Positions 36,219-46,308 of a stretch of DNA of 64,000 nucleotides are shown here, in pieces; position 1 is the first letter of the stretch; every line of letters begins with the position of its first letter. The notes beneath the pieces were generated by a model. It saw only the letters and a list, made by a program, of their open reading frames with translations. It ran no database searches and was not told the DNA's origin. The stretch is taken from NCBI RefSeq assembly GCF_020525925.1, contig NZ_CP084876.1, positions 4,712,001 through 4,776,000 of the forward strand. Direction: 5' to 3'. The position numbers and the translations under genes are program-made. The DNA is from Klebsiella quasipneumoniae subsp. quasipneumoniae. GTDB taxonomy: Bacteria; Pseudomonadota; Gammaproteobacteria; Enterobacterales; Enterobacteriaceae.

Positions 36219-37118
36219 TTAGATCCCTGCCGTTTCGCGGATATATTTGCGCGCTTTTACGGCGTATTCGAAAGGATTGGCCAGGGCAGGATCCTGCTCG
36301 GCTTCCACCACCATCCAGCCTTTATAGCCAAAGTCGTCCAGCAGCTTGAACACCGGACGGAAATCGATCACCCCGTCGCCCGGGACGGTGAAGGTGCCTT
36401 TTTTCACGCCGTCGAGGAACGACAGGCCGTCGCGGCGCACCTGGTCGATCACCGGCGGACGGACGTCCTTCAGGTGAACGTGGTTGATGCGCGGCAGATA
36501 CTTTTTGAGGATCGCCAGCATCGGCGCTTCGCCGCCTTCGGAGTACCAGGCGTGGCCGGTGTCGAACAGCAGGAAGACGCGCTCGTCCACCAGCGACATA
36601 AACTTGTCGATTTCCGCAGTGGTCTGGATGCCGGTGCCCATGTGGTGGTGCAGACAGACCTGCATCCCCTTCTCCGCCGCCAGGCGACCAAGGGTGTTGT
36701 AGCCTTCCGCCACCCGCTGCCACTCTTCGTCGCTGAAGCACGGCTTCGCATCGCCGAGGATCGGTTTATCCAGCCCCTGGATGCTGCCGCTCTGCTCGGA
36801 GCAGCCAATCACTCTCGCGCCCATCGCATGGAGGAAGTTCATGTGATTGACGAATTCATCAATGGTTTTTTCCCGCTGGCCGTTAGCGAAAAAGGTGCTG
36901 AACCAGGCGTTGCAGATCTGAATGCCGCGGATGTCCAGCATCGGCTTGAGAACCGCCGGATCGCGCGGATATTTGCTGCCGACTTCGCTGCCGGTAAAGC
37001 CGGCCAGCGCCATTTCGCTGACGATCTGCTGGAAAGTATTTTCGCTGCCGAGCTCCGGCATATCATCGTTAGTCCAGCCGATCGGGGCGACAGCCAGTTT
37101 GACGTTATCTTTGTTCAT
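36219..37118 (-). CDS. iolE: IolE, inosose dehydratase
   Basis: A 299-residue xylose-isomerase-like TIM barrel. The start [17 protein letters not shown] and the metal-site segments [17 protein letters not shown] and NHVHLKD are typical of IolE. It dehydrates scyllo-inosose to 3D-trihydroxycyclohexane-1,2-dione, the second step of myo-inositol breakdown, and needs a divalent metal. It is the last gene of the leftward iolD-iolG-iolH-iolE operon, 23 bases after iolH. Confidence 0.93.
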   Translation of the reverse strand: MNKDNVKLAVAPIGWTNDDMPELGSENTFQQIVSEMALAGFTGSEVGSKYPRDPAVLKPMLDIRGIQICNAWFSTFFANGQREKTIDEFVNHMNFLHAMGARVIGCSEQSGSIQGLDKPILGDAKPCFSDEEWQRVAEGYNTLGRLAAEKGMQVCLHHHMGTGIQTTAEIDKFMSLVDERVFLLFDTGHAWYSEGGEAPMLAILKKYLPRINHVHLKDVRPPVIDQVRRDGLSFLDGVKKGTFTVPGDGVIDFRPVFKLLDDFGYKGWMVVEAEQDPALANPFEYAVKARKYIRETAGI

Positions 37119-37141
37119 AGTAGGGCTCCTGCCGCTGCGCC

Positions 37142-38026
37142 TTAGCGGCGCAGCAATTCACGTTCAATGAGTTCACGGGTTTCCACTGCCTGGTATTTCA
37201 TTTTTTCCGGGTAGCCAAACAGCGAGGTGGCGACAATCGGCTCCCCGCCGACCTTGAAGGTCTGCTCGGCGAATTTCATTTCGCGCAGGGTGCGGAACAG
37301 CGCGTCGAAATCCACATCCCCTTCCCCGACGCCTACGTGCTGGTGCACCACGGCATCCACGCCCGGCGGGTTAACGATATAGCGGCAATGTTTCGTATGA
37401 TTGCGGGTATCCGCAATCAGGACATGGGAGAGATCGCTCCCGGCATAGCGCAGCATGCTCGCCACGTCGCCGACGCCTTTGTCGTAGAAAAAGGTGTGCG
37501 GCACGCTGTAGACGTACTTCACGTTATCGCTGCGGAACGACTTCACGATATCGACGGTTTCATTGTTCTCTTCGCAGAAATCCCAGGGATGCGCCTGGAT
37601 CTCCACGCGGATGCCTTCCCGCTCAAAAATCGGCAACAGCTCTTCCATCGAGCGATAGAACATTTCATCGCAGATCTCAGGCTGATTCGGATCGCCGGAG
37701 AACTCGGTGTTGATCACCTGAACGCCCATCTCCACCGCAATTTCCACCAGCCGTTTCCAGTTTTTCACCGCCGCCTGGCGGCGCAGTTCGTCCGGGCCGG
37801 ACCAGCGGTAGACGCAGATAAACGACGACAGCTCAAGGCCGGTATCGCGCAGCGCCTGCTTGTACTCGGCCATGATCTCCCGGCTGGCGCGCGGGTGCTT
37901 GTAGAACGGGTTAATCTGCGGGTGCGGCGACTGTTCAATGTACTTGTAGCCCCACTCCGCTACCTGATGGACCATGCGGGTGATCCCGAGGTCCTTAATC
38001 ACATCCACATCAAAGGCAATTTTCAT
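37142..38026 (-). CDS. iolH: IolH-like sugar phosphate isomerase/epimerase-family protein
   Basis: The start was set at 38026 ([14 protein letters not shown]), with AGGTAA upstream, rather than the longer open frame that overlaps iolG. The 294-residue TIM-barrel protein has metal-binding-type segments [35 protein letters not shown] and VGEGDVDF. It resembles the IolH protein of Bacillus iol operons. Its exact reaction in inositol catabolism is not settled. The symbol is given on family resemblance and operon context. Confidence 0.7.
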   Translation of the reverse strand: MKIAFDVDVIKDLGITRMVHQVAEWGYKYIEQSPHPQINPFYKHPRASREIMAEYKQALRDTGLELSSFICVYRWSGPDELRRQAAVKNWKRLVEIAVEMGVQVINTEFSGDPNQPEICDEMFYRSMEELLPIFEREGIRVEIQAHPWDFCEENNETVDIVKSFRSDNVKYVYSVPHTFFYDKGVGDVASMLRYAGSDLSHVLIADTRNHTKHCRYIVNPPGVDAVVHQHVGVGEGDVDFDALFRTLREMKFAEQTFKVGGEPIVATSLFGYPEKMKYQAVETRELIERELLRR

Positions 38027-38067
38027 CGTCGTTACCTGTGCAAAGAAGTTCCGTCGGCAAAGCGTGC

Positions 38068-39081
38068 TTAACGTTTGTAGAATGCCGGGCACTCAGGCAG
38101 CGTCACCTCAACCGGCTCGCTGGTTCCCTGCGCTTTAATGCAGGCGTCCGCCGCTACCGACGCCGCGTAGCCGTCCCAGGCCGACGGGCCGTGCAGCTGA
38201 CCGGCTTTGACGTCGTTGATAAAGGCCTGCAGCTCGACGTCGTAGGCTTTGATAAAGCGGTCTTTCCAGTCGGTCAGAATGGCGGTCGACAGGCTGGCGG
38301 ACTTGCGCATCTGGACGGCAGACGGCTCCGGCAGACGGGCAATCCCGGTCTCGCCGACCACTTCGCACTGGATGTCATACCCGTACTGGCAGTTCACGAA
38401 CACCTCGACGTCGATCAGGGTGCCTTTTTTGGTTTCAAAGGAGACGATCTGCGGATCTTTCAGGCGCGCATGGGTGTGCGAGGTGGAGCGCGGGAAGCGC
38501 ACCTGCACGGAACGGTAGTCATCGTTCAGCAGCCAGCGCAGCACGTCCAGCTCGTGGATCAGGGTGTTGGTGATCGCCATATCGGTGGTGTAGTTCTCGC
38601 CAACCGACTGGTTGCGGTGGGCGCAGCGCAGCATCAGCGGCACGCCGATATCGCCATCGTCGATCACTTTTTTCAGCGCCAGATAGCCTTCGTCGTATGG
38701 GCGCATAAAGCCAACCTGCACCAGGCGACGGCCGGCCTTCATTTCAGCATCGACGATACGGCGGCAGCCTTCCGCAGACATCGCCAGCGGTTTTTCGCAG
38801 AACACCGGCTTACCGGCGGCGATGGCGGCCAGGGTGTACTCTTCGTGGGTCGGGTCCCAGGAGGTGACCAGGATGGCATCGACATCGCTGGCGTTAATCA
38901 CGTCGTGGCCGTCGGCGTAGACTTCCGCCTGCACGCCCGGCAGCGCGACCGCCGCACGGGCGTTGTCGGCATTGATATCAGACACCGCCACAACGGTGGC
39001 GCCCTGCAGAACCTGGGTGCAGCGACGGATGTGTTCTTTACCGATAGCGCCAGCGCCGATGACACCTAATTTGAGCGACAT
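38068..39081 (-). CDS. iolG: IolG, myo-inositol 2-dehydrogenase
   Basis: Starting at ATG 39081 (GGAG eight to nine bases upstream) the product has 337 residues. The N-terminal Rossmann fold begins [10 protein letters not shown], the catalytic lysine K97 lies in EKPLA, and the HELD segment follows in the GFO/IDH/MocA C-terminal domain. It oxidises myo-inositol to scyllo-inosose with NAD+, the first pathway step. Longer upstream starts would run into the iolD 3' end. Spacing to iolD is 46 bases. Confidence 0.93.
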   Translation of the reverse strand: MSLKLGVIGAGAIGKEHIRRCTQVLQGATVVAVSDINADNARAAVALPGVQAEVYADGHDVINASDVDAILVTSWDPTHEEYTLAAIAAGKPVFCEKPLAMSAEGCRRIVDAEMKAGRRLVQVGFMRPYDEGYLALKKVIDDGDIGVPLMLRCAHRNQSVGENYTTDMAITNTLIHELDVLRWLLNDDYRSVQVRFPRSTSHTHARLKDPQIVSFETKKGTLIDVEVFVNCQYGYDIQCEVVGETGIARLPEPSAVQMRKSASLSTAILTDWKDRFIKAYDVELQAFINDVKAGQLHGPSAWDGYAASVAADACIKAQGTSEPVEVTLPECPAFYKR

Positions 39082-39127
39082 AATGGTTTTCTCCGTAAGT
39101 CTGTAGGATTCAGGGTGGATGTTCGTT

Positions 39128-41068
39128 TTAGTAATCACGCGCCTGGGCGCGCTTTTCATTAATCATTTGCGCAACTTTGCGGATCCGCTCTGAGAGCGCC
39201 GTCTGGGCGACCCCGACGTTCCACCAGCTGCCGTATTTGTGCACCATGGTCTTCGGCAGTACTTTAATATCAATCAGGGTGCTGACCGTTTCGCGACGGG
39301 CGGCGTCCAGCGCGTGGCGCAGTTCGTCCAGGGTGGTGACGCGCCAGGTTTTGCAGCCGTAGCCGGCGGCGATGGTGGCGAAGTCCACCGGCACCAGACC
39401 GCCCTGCAGCTGGCCGGTTTCCGGCTGGCGGTAGCGGAACTCGGTACCGAAGCTGTCCATCCCGTGCTCCATCTGCAGGTTGTTGATGCAGCCGTTGGCC
39501 ATGTTGTCGAACAGCACGACGTTGATCTTCGCCCGCTCCTGCAGGGAGGTGACCAGTTCAGAGTGGAGCATCATGAACGAGCCATCGCCGACCAGGGAGT
39601 AGACTTCGCTCTGCGGCTGCGCCAGCTTCACGCCCAGCGCGGCGTTGACCTCATATCCCATGCAGGAGTAGCCGTACTCCACGTGGTAGGTGTTTTCCGC
39701 GCGGTTGCGCCAGACGCGCTGCAGATCGCCGGGCAGGCTGCCCGCCGCCGCGACGATCACCGCCTCGGCCGGCAGCGTTTCATTCAGTACCCCAAGGACG
39801 CTGCTCTGGGTCAGGGTGGAGTCGGTGATCTGGCGGAACTCGCGATATACCGATTCGCGATCGAGATGATCGTCGATCTCCGGCACAAAGGATTTCTCCT
39901 GCCACACCGCCTGGTACACGCGCTGGGTCTCTTTTAACTGACGGCTCTGCACGCTCTCGATCTGCGCGCCCCAGCCGGCCTGCCAGCCGCTGTCCGCCAG
40001 CGCCGCGTCGAGGGCGGTCATCGCCTCCCGGGCGTCCGCCAGCATGGCAATGCCGTCCAGCTTCCAGGCGTCGAAGTTGCTGACGTTAATATTCAGGAAA
40101 CGCACCTCCGGGTGCTGGAAAATCCATTTCGAGGCGGTGGTAAAATCGCTGAAACGGGTGCCGACGCCGATCACCAGGTCGGCCTCTTTCGCCAGCAGGT
40201 TCGCCGCCAGACAGCCCGTCTCGCCGACGCCGCCGACGTTCAGGGGGTGAGAAGAGACCACCGTCCCCTTCCCGGCCTGGGTTTCGGCAAAAGGCACTCC
40301 GTAGCGCTCGGCGAAACGGGACAGCGCTTCGCCCGCGCCGGAGTATTTCACCCCGCCGCCGCAGACGATCAGCGGTTTACGGCTGGCTTTGATGGCCGCC
40401 ACGGCGTCCGCCAGCTGCGCGGCGCTGGCCGGGCGGCGATCGAGACGGTGTACGCGACGCGCAAAGAAGGATTCCGGGTAGTCCCAGGCTTCGCCCTGCA
40501 CATCCTGCGGCAGGCACAGCGTCACTGCGCCGGTTTCCGCCGGGTCGGTCAGGACGCGCATGGCGTTGATGCAGGCGCTCATCAGCTGTTCCGGGCGGGT
40601 AATGCGGTCCCAGTATTTGCTGACCGCACGGAAGGCGTCATTGGTGCTGATGCTGAGATCGTAGCTCTGTTCAATCTGCTGGAGCACCGGGTCCGGCTGG
40701 CGGGTGGCGAAGACATCGCCCGGCAGCAGCAGCAGCGGAATGCGGTTGGCGCTGGCGGTGCCGGCGGCGGTGATCATGTTGGCCGCCCCCGGGCCGATGG
40801 AGGAGGTGCAGGCGATAATCTGCCGGCGCAGGGCCTGGCGGGCAAAACCGGTGGCCGCGTGGGCCATCCCCTGCTCGTTGCGCCCCTGATAGACGCGCAT
40901 GTCGCCGCTATCCTGCTCCAGCGCCTGCCCCAGTCCCAGGACGTTGCCATGGCCGAAAATCGCAAAAATGCCTTTCACGAACTTCAGCTCTTCGCCATCC
41001 ACTTCCAGGTACTGGTTATCGAGGAACTTCACCAGCGCCTGCGCCGTTGTCAGTCTCAGTTTGCCCAT
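39128..41068 (-). CDS. iolD: IolD, trihydroxycyclohexane-1,2-dione acylhydrolase (ThDP-dependent)
   Basis: A 646-residue thiamine diphosphate enzyme. The N-terminal domain has the catalytic glutamate E65 in [11 protein letters not shown], and the C-terminal ThDP-binding motif is [13 protein letters not shown] ending in [10 protein letters not shown]. It opens the ring of trihydroxycyclohexanedione to give 5-deoxy-glucuronate, the third pathway step. It is first in the leftward operon and divergent from iolC, with a 505-bp shared control region containing two GAAAT/ATTTC inverted repeats. Confidence 0.94.
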   Translation of the reverse strand: MGKLRLTTAQALVKFLDNQYLEVDGEELKFVKGIFAIFGHGNVLGLGQALEQDSGDMRVYQGRNEQGMAHAATGFARQALRRQIIACTSSIGPGAANMITAAGTASANRIPLLLLPGDVFATRQPDPVLQQIEQSYDLSISTNDAFRAVSKYWDRITRPEQLMSACINAMRVLTDPAETGAVTLCLPQDVQGEAWDYPESFFARRVHRLDRRPASAAQLADAVAAIKASRKPLIVCGGGVKYSGAGEALSRFAERYGVPFAETQAGKGTVVSSHPLNVGGVGETGCLAANLLAKEADLVIGVGTRFSDFTTASKWIFQHPEVRFLNINVSNFDAWKLDGIAMLADAREAMTALDAALADSGWQAGWGAQIESVQSRQLKETQRVYQAVWQEKSFVPEIDDHLDRESVYREFRQITDSTLTQSSVLGVLNETLPAEAVIVAAAGSLPGDLQRVWRNRAENTYHVEYGYSCMGYEVNAALGVKLAQPQSEVYSLVGDGSFMMLHSELVTSLQERAKINVVLFDNMANGCINNLQMEHGMDSFGTEFRYRQPETGQLQGGLVPVDFATIAAGYGCKTWRVTTLDELRHALDAARRETVSTLIDIKVLPKTMVHKYGSWWNVGVAQTALSERIRKVAQMINEKRAQARDY

Positions 41069-41197
41069 GTTTCACAATCCTTATTGTTCAGTATTTGTGT
41101 GTGGCGTCGCGCCGATGCCGCCGGGGCCGTCGTTCACGTCACTGGAATACCTGTGGATTATAGGCAAACATTTTTTTCATTAAATACAAATACAGAA

Positions 41198-41207
41198 GAA
41201 ATATTTC
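41198..41207. promoter_or_regulatory. Candidate IolR operator upstream of iolD
   Basis: GAAATATTTC is a perfect palindrome 130 bp upstream of the iolD start. It matches the TGAAAT/ATTTCA pattern seen near iolC, iolR and iolA. Nothing else in 41069-41573 looks coding. Confidence 0.5.
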
Positions 41208-41459
41208 ATTTTGCGAGAAGGATCAAACTCTCTACCCATTTCATACGTTTCACTTACATTCCTGACACGTTTTCGGGCCCTTTTTGGCGGCGCCAGACGG
41301 CAACATCCCCTTAAAAATCATAGGTAAATGGCTGTCGTTTGGCGTTTCATTTTCCTCAGGGTCGACAGTGGGGGCGATCCGCGCTAACGCGAGGCTCAGT
41401 GCGGCAGAGTGGTAGATCCCTCACACTTTTGGTTTTTTAATTTCGAACGAGTTTGCAAA

Positions 41460-41474
41460 TGAAATATTTATTTC
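41460..41474. promoter_or_regulatory. Candidate IolR operator upstream of iolC
   Basis: TGAAAT and ATTTC flank a four-base spacer, 100 bp upstream of the iolC start. The half-sites and spacer length match the site at 49266-49281 in front of iolA. Confidence 0.5.
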
Positions 41475-41573
41475 TCAAACTAAGGGTAACCAATAACCCT
41501 CAGGCTGTTCACGGAGTCGACGTCGGGATCCCGACCCTTCCAGGCAGCAGACACCAAAAAGGAAATCCTAGCT

Positions 41574-43487
41574 ATGAATGCAGCAGTAAAGCGGCTCGAC
41601 GTCATCTGTATAGGTCGGGTGGCCGTCGACCTCTATGCCCAGCAGATCGGTTCGCGGCTAGAAGACGTTGCCAGTTTCTCGAAATATCTGGGCGGCTCCT
41701 CCGGCAACGTGGCCTTTGGCACCGCGATTCAGGGGCTGAAATCGGCCATGCTGGCGCGCGTTGGCGATGAACACAACGGCCGTTTCCTGCGTGAAACGCT
41801 CAACCGCGCCGGGGTGGATACCGAGTATCTGATTACCGACAAATCCCGCCTGACCGCGCTGGTGATGCTGGGGATCAAGGATCAGGAGACCTTCCCTCTG
41901 ATTTTCTACCGCGATAACTGCGCCGATATGGCCTTAACGCCTGACGACATCAGCGAGGAGTATATTGCCTCCTCCCGGGCGCTGGCGGTGACCGGCACCC
42001 ACCTGTCGCACGCCAACACCCGCGCCGCGGTGCTGAAGGCGCTGGAGTACGCTCGTCGTCACGGCCTGCGTACCGCGCTGGATATCGATTACCGTCCGGT
42101 GCTGTGGGGGCTTACCTCGCTCGGCGATGGCGAAACCCGTTTCATTGAGTCCGGGCCGGTCACCAGCCAGCTGCAGGAAGTGCTGCATCTGTTCGATTTG
42201 GTGGTGGGAACCGAAGAAGAGTTTCATATTGCCGGGGGCAGCACCGATACCCTGACCGCGTTGAAAAATGTGCGCCATGCCACCAAAGCCACCCTCGTCT
42301 GCAAGCGCGGACCGATGGGCTGCGTGGTGCTGGAAGGCGACATCCCGGACAGCTGGGACCAGGTGCCGCTGCAGCAGGGCGTGCGCGTGGAGGTGCTCAA
42401 CGTGCTGGGCGCCGGGGATGCCTTTATGTCGGGCCTGCTGCGCGGCTGGCTTAACGACGAGGGCTGGGAGCAGGCTTGCCGTTACGCCAACGCCTGCGGG
42501 GCGCTGGTGGTCTCCCGCCACGGCTGCGCGCCGGCGATGCCGACCAAAGTCGAACTCGATGACTACCTGCAGCGCGCCGAATCGGTGCCGCGCCCGGACG
42601 TCGACGAGCGCCTCAACCATCTGCACCGGGTCACCAGCCGCCGCCAGCAGTGGCCGGAGCTGTGCATTTTCGCCTTCGACCATCGCAAACAGCTAGCCGA
42701 CCTGGCGCGGGAGACCGGGCGCGATGAAGCCTGCATTCCGCAGCTCAAGCTGCTGTTGTTGGCCGCGGCCGAAGCGGCGGCGCAGGAGGCGGGTCTTGAC
42801 CAGCGCAGCGGTATTCTGGCCGACGGCACCTACGGCCAGCGTGCGCTGAACGCCATTACCGGCAAGGGCTGGTGGATCGGGCGCCCTATCGAACTGCCCA
42901 GCTCGCGCCCGCTGCGTCTGGAGCATGGCAACATCGGCTCGCAGCTGATCGACTGGCCGCTGGAGCATGTCGTCAAATGTCTGGTCTTCTATCACCCGGA
43001 CGACCCGGCGGCGCTGCGTGAAGAGCAGGACGCTCTGCTGCTCGAGGTGTGGCAGGCCTGTAACAAATCAGGCCACGAGCTGCTGCTGGAGGTGATCCTC
43101 CCAGAAAATGGCCCGGACAAAGACGAGCGCCATTACCACACCATGCTGGAGCACTTCTATCAGCTGGGGATCAAGCCGGACTGGTGGAAGCTGCCGCCGC
43201 TCTCCAGCGCCAGCTGGCAGCAGATCACCGCCCTTATCGAGCGCGAAGATCCGTGGAGCCGCGGGATCCTGATCCTCGGTCTCGATGCGCCTTCCGACAA
43301 ACTGCGCGCCGGTTTCGCCGAAGCGGCCGCACACCCGATGATCAAAGGTTTCGCCGTCGGGCGCACCATCTTTGGCCAGCCGTCGCGGCGCTGGATGCAG
43401 GGCGAGCTCAGCGATGAGGCGCTGATAGAGGAAGTGAAACGCAACTACCTGACGCTTATTGGCTACTGGCGCGAAGCCCGCCGCTGA
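41574..43487 (+). CDS. iolC: IolC fused to DUF2090: 5-dehydro-2-deoxygluconokinase plus aldolase-like domain
   Basis: A 637-residue protein in two parts. Residues about 8-330 form a PfkB sugar kinase: substrate-side GGSSGNVAFG near the start and the ATP/anion-hole motif GAGDAF at 279-284. Residues about 350-637 are a DUF2090 domain related to class I aldolase barrels (CIFAFDHRKQL, LADGTYGQRAL). The kinase phosphorylates 5-dehydro-2-deoxygluconate. The second domain probably cleaves the product to dihydroxyacetone phosphate and malonate semialdehyde, which would explain why no separate iolJ gene is visible. A good ribosome site (AAAGGAAA) precedes the ATG. Confidence 0.92.
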   Translation: MNAAVKRLDVICIGRVAVDLYAQQIGSRLEDVASFSKYLGGSSGNVAFGTAIQGLKSAMLARVGDEHNGRFLRETLNRAGVDTEYLITDKSRLTALVMLGIKDQETFPLIFYRDNCADMALTPDDISEEYIASSRALAVTGTHLSHANTRAAVLKALEYARRHGLRTALDIDYRPVLWGLTSLGDGETRFIESGPVTSQLQEVLHLFDLVVGTEEEFHIAGGSTDTLTALKNVRHATKATLVCKRGPMGCVVLEGDIPDSWDQVPLQQGVRVEVLNVLGAGDAFMSGLLRGWLNDEGWEQACRYANACGALVVSRHGCAPAMPTKVELDDYLQRAESVPRPDVDERLNHLHRVTSRRQQWPELCIFAFDHRKQLADLARETGRDEACIPQLKLLLLAAAEAAAQEAGLDQRSGILADGTYGQRALNAITGKGWWIGRPIELPSSRPLRLEHGNIGSQLIDWPLEHVVKCLVFYHPDDPAALREEQDALLLEVWQACNKSGHELLLEVILPENGPDKDERHYHTMLEHFYQLGIKPDWWKLPPLSSASWQQITALIEREDPWSRGILILGLDAPSDKLRAGFAEAAAHPMIKGFAVGRTIFGQPSRRWMQGELSDEALIEEVKRNYLTLIGYWREARR

Positions 43488-43495
43488 TCCCCCAA

Positions 43496-43531
43496 CGCCC
43501 GTCTCCGTCACCTTGCGGAGCGGGCGTTTTT
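43496..43531 (+). terminator. Rho-independent terminator after iolC
   Basis: CGCCCG-CTCCG and CGGAG-CGGGCG form a long GC-rich stem with a single unpaired T, followed by TTTTT. It separates iolC from iolR. Confidence 0.88.
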
Positions 43532-43543
43532 CTGTTTCTTCGT

Positions 43544-43591
43544 GAAATGAATCGCGTATTTCGTCGCAATAAATGAAAAATTCGCTTCATT
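43544..43591. promoter_or_regulatory. Candidate IolR autoregulatory operators
   Basis: GAAAT and ATTTC with a nine-base spacer (43544-43562), and AATGAA/TTCATT with an eight-base spacer (43572-43591), lie 48-95 bp upstream of the iolR start. They resemble the other iol inverted repeats and suggest autoregulation. Confidence 0.45.
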
Positions 43592-43638
43592 TGGTACACT
43601 GGAAGCCATATTCCTTCCATTTTCTCAGAGCGCACTCT

Positions 43639-44496
43639 ATGGCCAATAACCCAACACAGCTGACCATCCTGCAGGATGAAATCAGGCGTCGCTACGATAC
43701 GTTAAGCAAACGTCTGAAACAGGTCGCCCGCTATATCCTTGATAACAGCAATAGCGTGGCTTTCGATACCGTGGCCTCCATTGCGCAACAGGCGGACGTT
43801 CCCCCTTCCACGTTGATTCGTTTTGCCAACGCCTTCGGCTTCAGCGGCTTTAACGAAATGAAACAGATGTTCAAGCAGCATTTGATGGAAGAGACCGCCA
43901 ACTATACCGAGCGCGCCCGTCTGTTCCGCCAGACCACCAGCGATGAGTCCAGCCCGCCGGAAACGCCGACGGAAATCCTCAATATGTTCACAATGGTGAA
44001 CAACCAGGCGCTGCAGCAGCTGGCGATGCAGACCTCCAGCGATGAGCTGGAGCGCGCGGTGGCCCTGCTGGGCGAGGCGGAAAATATCTACGTCATTGGC
44101 CTGCGCCGGTCGTTCAGCGTCGCTTCCTATCTGACTTATGCGCTGCGCCACCTCGATCGCAAAGCCTTTCTGATCGACGGCCTCGGCGGCATGTTCACCG
44201 AGCAGCTGAGTCTGGTCGGCCCGAAAGACGTGGTGGTGGCGGTGAGCTTCTCGCCGTACGCCCGGGAAGTGGTCGAGTTGGTGGAGCTGGGCGCGCAGCG
44301 CAAAGCGCGGCAGATCGCCATTACCGACAGCCAGGTCAGCCCGCTGGCGGCCTTCAGCGATGTCTGCTTTGTGGTGCGGGAAGCGCAGGTGGATGGCTTC
44401 CGTTCGCAGGTTGCTTCCCTGTGCCTGGCCCAGACGCTGGCGGTTTCGCTGGCGCTGAACAGCAGTCAGGAGTCCGAGGCCAAGCAGAAGGCGTGA
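43639..44496 (+). CDS. iolR: IolR, RpiR/MurR-family regulator of inositol catabolism
   Basis: I chose ATG 43639 because an earlier in-frame ATG at 43573 lies inside the operator-like repeats. The 285-residue product has an N-terminal RpiR-type helix-turn-helix (VASIAQQADVPPSTLIRFANAFG) and a C-terminal SIS sugar-phosphate-binding domain (IYVIGLRRSFSVASYL, VVAVSFSPYAREVVEL). Such regulators repress iol genes until a pathway phosphate intermediate binds the SIS domain. It is flanked by iolC and a 2.36-kb repeat block. Confidence 0.9.
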   Translation: MANNPTQLTILQDEIRRRYDTLSKRLKQVARYILDNSNSVAFDTVASIAQQADVPPSTLIRFANAFGFSGFNEMKQMFKQHLMEETANYTERARLFRQTTSDESSPPETPTEILNMFTMVNNQALQQLAMQTSSDELERAVALLGEAENIYVIGLRRSFSVASYLTYALRHLDRKAFLIDGLGGMFTEQLSLVGPKDVVVAVSFSPYAREVVELVELGAQRKARQIAITDSQVSPLAAFSDVCFVVREAQVDGFRSQVASLCLAQTLAVSLALNSSQESEAKQKA

Positions 44497-44740
44497 GATA
44501 GGCCGCCTGGCGTCGGTTGCGCGGCGGCGCGGGATAAGCCTGCGGGGGGACCCCGTAGGCCGGATAAGCGTAGCGCCATCCGGCACAAGACGGGTATGGC
44601 GCCAGAGGTGTCCTGCCCGGCGGCGCTGCGCTTGCCGGGCGTGTGATATATGCGCCTGCGGGTCGCCGTAGACACTGTTTTCGGTTTGCAACTTTCCCGG
44701 CCAGACAAAGCGTTTATCACGTGTAACTTCAGTGAAATTT

Positions 44741-45037
44741 GCGCTCCCGGTTAATTTTCTGCGTTATGTCTCTTACGGCGCAGGGAGCGCACAGGGGGCG
44801 GCCAGTCGCCGCCGCCCCCTGTACCCCCGGGCTCCGGCCAGCAAAATCGCCGCTACGCGGTACCTTCGACTTATCCCTGCAGGCTTCGGGTCGGGCCGAG
44901 GCAGCGTCCGTGCAAAACACGGCCCTCAGCCCGCATCCATGCGGGCTGCCCCGGCCTTCCGGGAACGTCTCAGCGATTTTGAGGCCGTCAGCACCGGCAG
45001 TTTCAGCAAGGCTGGTGAATAAATTAACGACAGGTCG
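44741..45037. repeat. 297-bp hairpin-rich repeat, copy 1
   Basis: First of three near-identical copies. Visible stems are GCGCTCCC/GGGAGCGC, CTGCG/CGCAG, an 11-bp CAGGGGGCGGC/GCCGCCCCCTG, CCGC/GCGG at 44850-44860, GCTTCGG/CCGAGGC and a 10-bp CAGCCCGCAT/ATGCGGGCTG. Copies 1 and 2 also share the preceding 100 bases, making a 608-bp tandem period. I do not recognise the element family. Confidence 0.9.
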
Positions 45038-45348
45038 CACGAACTGTAGGCCGGGTCAGGCGCAGCCGCCACCCGGCATAAAAGCGGCTCCGTACCCGCT
45101 GTCATCGCCCGGTGGCGCTGCGCTTACCGGGCCTACGAGGTATGAGCCTGTGAGAGGCCCCCGTAGGCCGGATAAGCGTAGCGCCATCCGGCACAAGACG
45201 GGTATGGCGCCAGAGGTGTCCTGCCCGGCGGCGCTGCGCTTGCCGTGCGTGTGATATGTGCGCCTGCGGGTCGCCGTAGACACTGTTTTCGGTTTGCAAC
45301 TTTCCCGGCCAGGCAACGCGTTTATCACGTGTAACTTCAGTGAAATTT

Positions 45349-45645
45349 GCGCTCCCGGTTAATCGTCTGCGTTATGCCTGGCATGGCGCAGGGAGCGCAC
45401 AGGGGGCGGCCAGTCGCCGCCGCCCCCTGTACCCCCGGGCTCCGGCCAGCAAAATCGCCACTGCGTGGTACCTTCGACTTATCCCTGCAGGCTTCGGGTC
45501 GGGCCGAGGCAGCGTCCCTGCAAAACACGGCCCTCAGCCCGCATCCATGCGGGCTGCCCCGGCCTTCCGGGAACGTCTCAGCGATTTTGAGGCCGTCAGC
45601 ACCGGCAGTTTCAGCAACCATGGTGAATAAATTAACGACAGGTCG
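45349..45645. repeat. 297-bp hairpin-rich repeat, copy 2
   Basis: Same length and stems as copy 1, at an offset of 608 bp. The stem at 45458-45468 reads CCAC/GTGG instead of CCGC/GCGG, a compensatory pair change. The upstream flank is shared with copy 1 but not with copy 3. Confidence 0.9.
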
Positions 45646-45884
45646 TAAGAACGTAGGCCGGGTAAGGCGCCAGCCGCCACCCGGCAACATGACTGGTATC
45701 GAGCCTGATATCTTGCCCGGTGGCGCTGCGCTTACCGGACCTGGGAGGTATGAGCCTGTGAGAGGACCCCGTAGGCCGGGTAAGGCGCAGCCGCCACCCG
45801 GCAAAATAACGGCACAACCGGAAATGTCCTTGTTCGCACTGCGCCTGGCGGGGCTACAACTTCTATGTTATTTCCGGACAGATT

Positions 45885-46181
45885 GCGCTCCCGATATGTC
45901 TTCTGCGCTATGTCCCTAATGGCGCAGGGAGCGCACAGGGGGCGGCCAGTCGCCGCCGCCCCCTGTACCCCCGGGCTCCGGCCAGCAAAATCGCCACTGC
46001 GTGGTACCTTCGACTTATCCCTGCAGGCTTCGGGTCGGGCCGAGGCAGCGTCCCTGCAAAACACGGCCCTCAGCCCGCATCCATGCGGGCTGCCCCGGCC
46101 TTCCGGGAACGTCTCAGCGATTTTGAGGCCGTCAGCACCGGCAGTTTCAGTCGCGCAAGTGGGTAAATCAAGGACAGGTCG
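45885..46181. repeat. 297-bp hairpin-rich repeat, copy 3
   Basis: Offset by 536 bp from copy 2. The core 266 bases are nearly identical to copy 2, while the loop of the first hairpin and both flanks differ. Similarity starts sharply at GCGCTCCC and fades after GACAGGTCG, which defines the element ends. Confidence 0.9.
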
Positions 46182-46308
46182 CACGAACCCTCCAGGCCGG
46201 GTCAGGCGCAGCCGCCACCCGGCAACATGACGGGTATCGAGCCTGATATCTTGCCCGGTGGCGCTGCGCTTACCGGGCCTGGGAGGTATGAGCCTGTGAG
46301 AGGCCCCC

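Noticed and set aside
36144..37145. Long plus-strand frames opposite iolE, iolH, iolG and iolD
   Set aside because: They are antisense shadows of high-GC coding sequence. The minus-strand products match known iol families.
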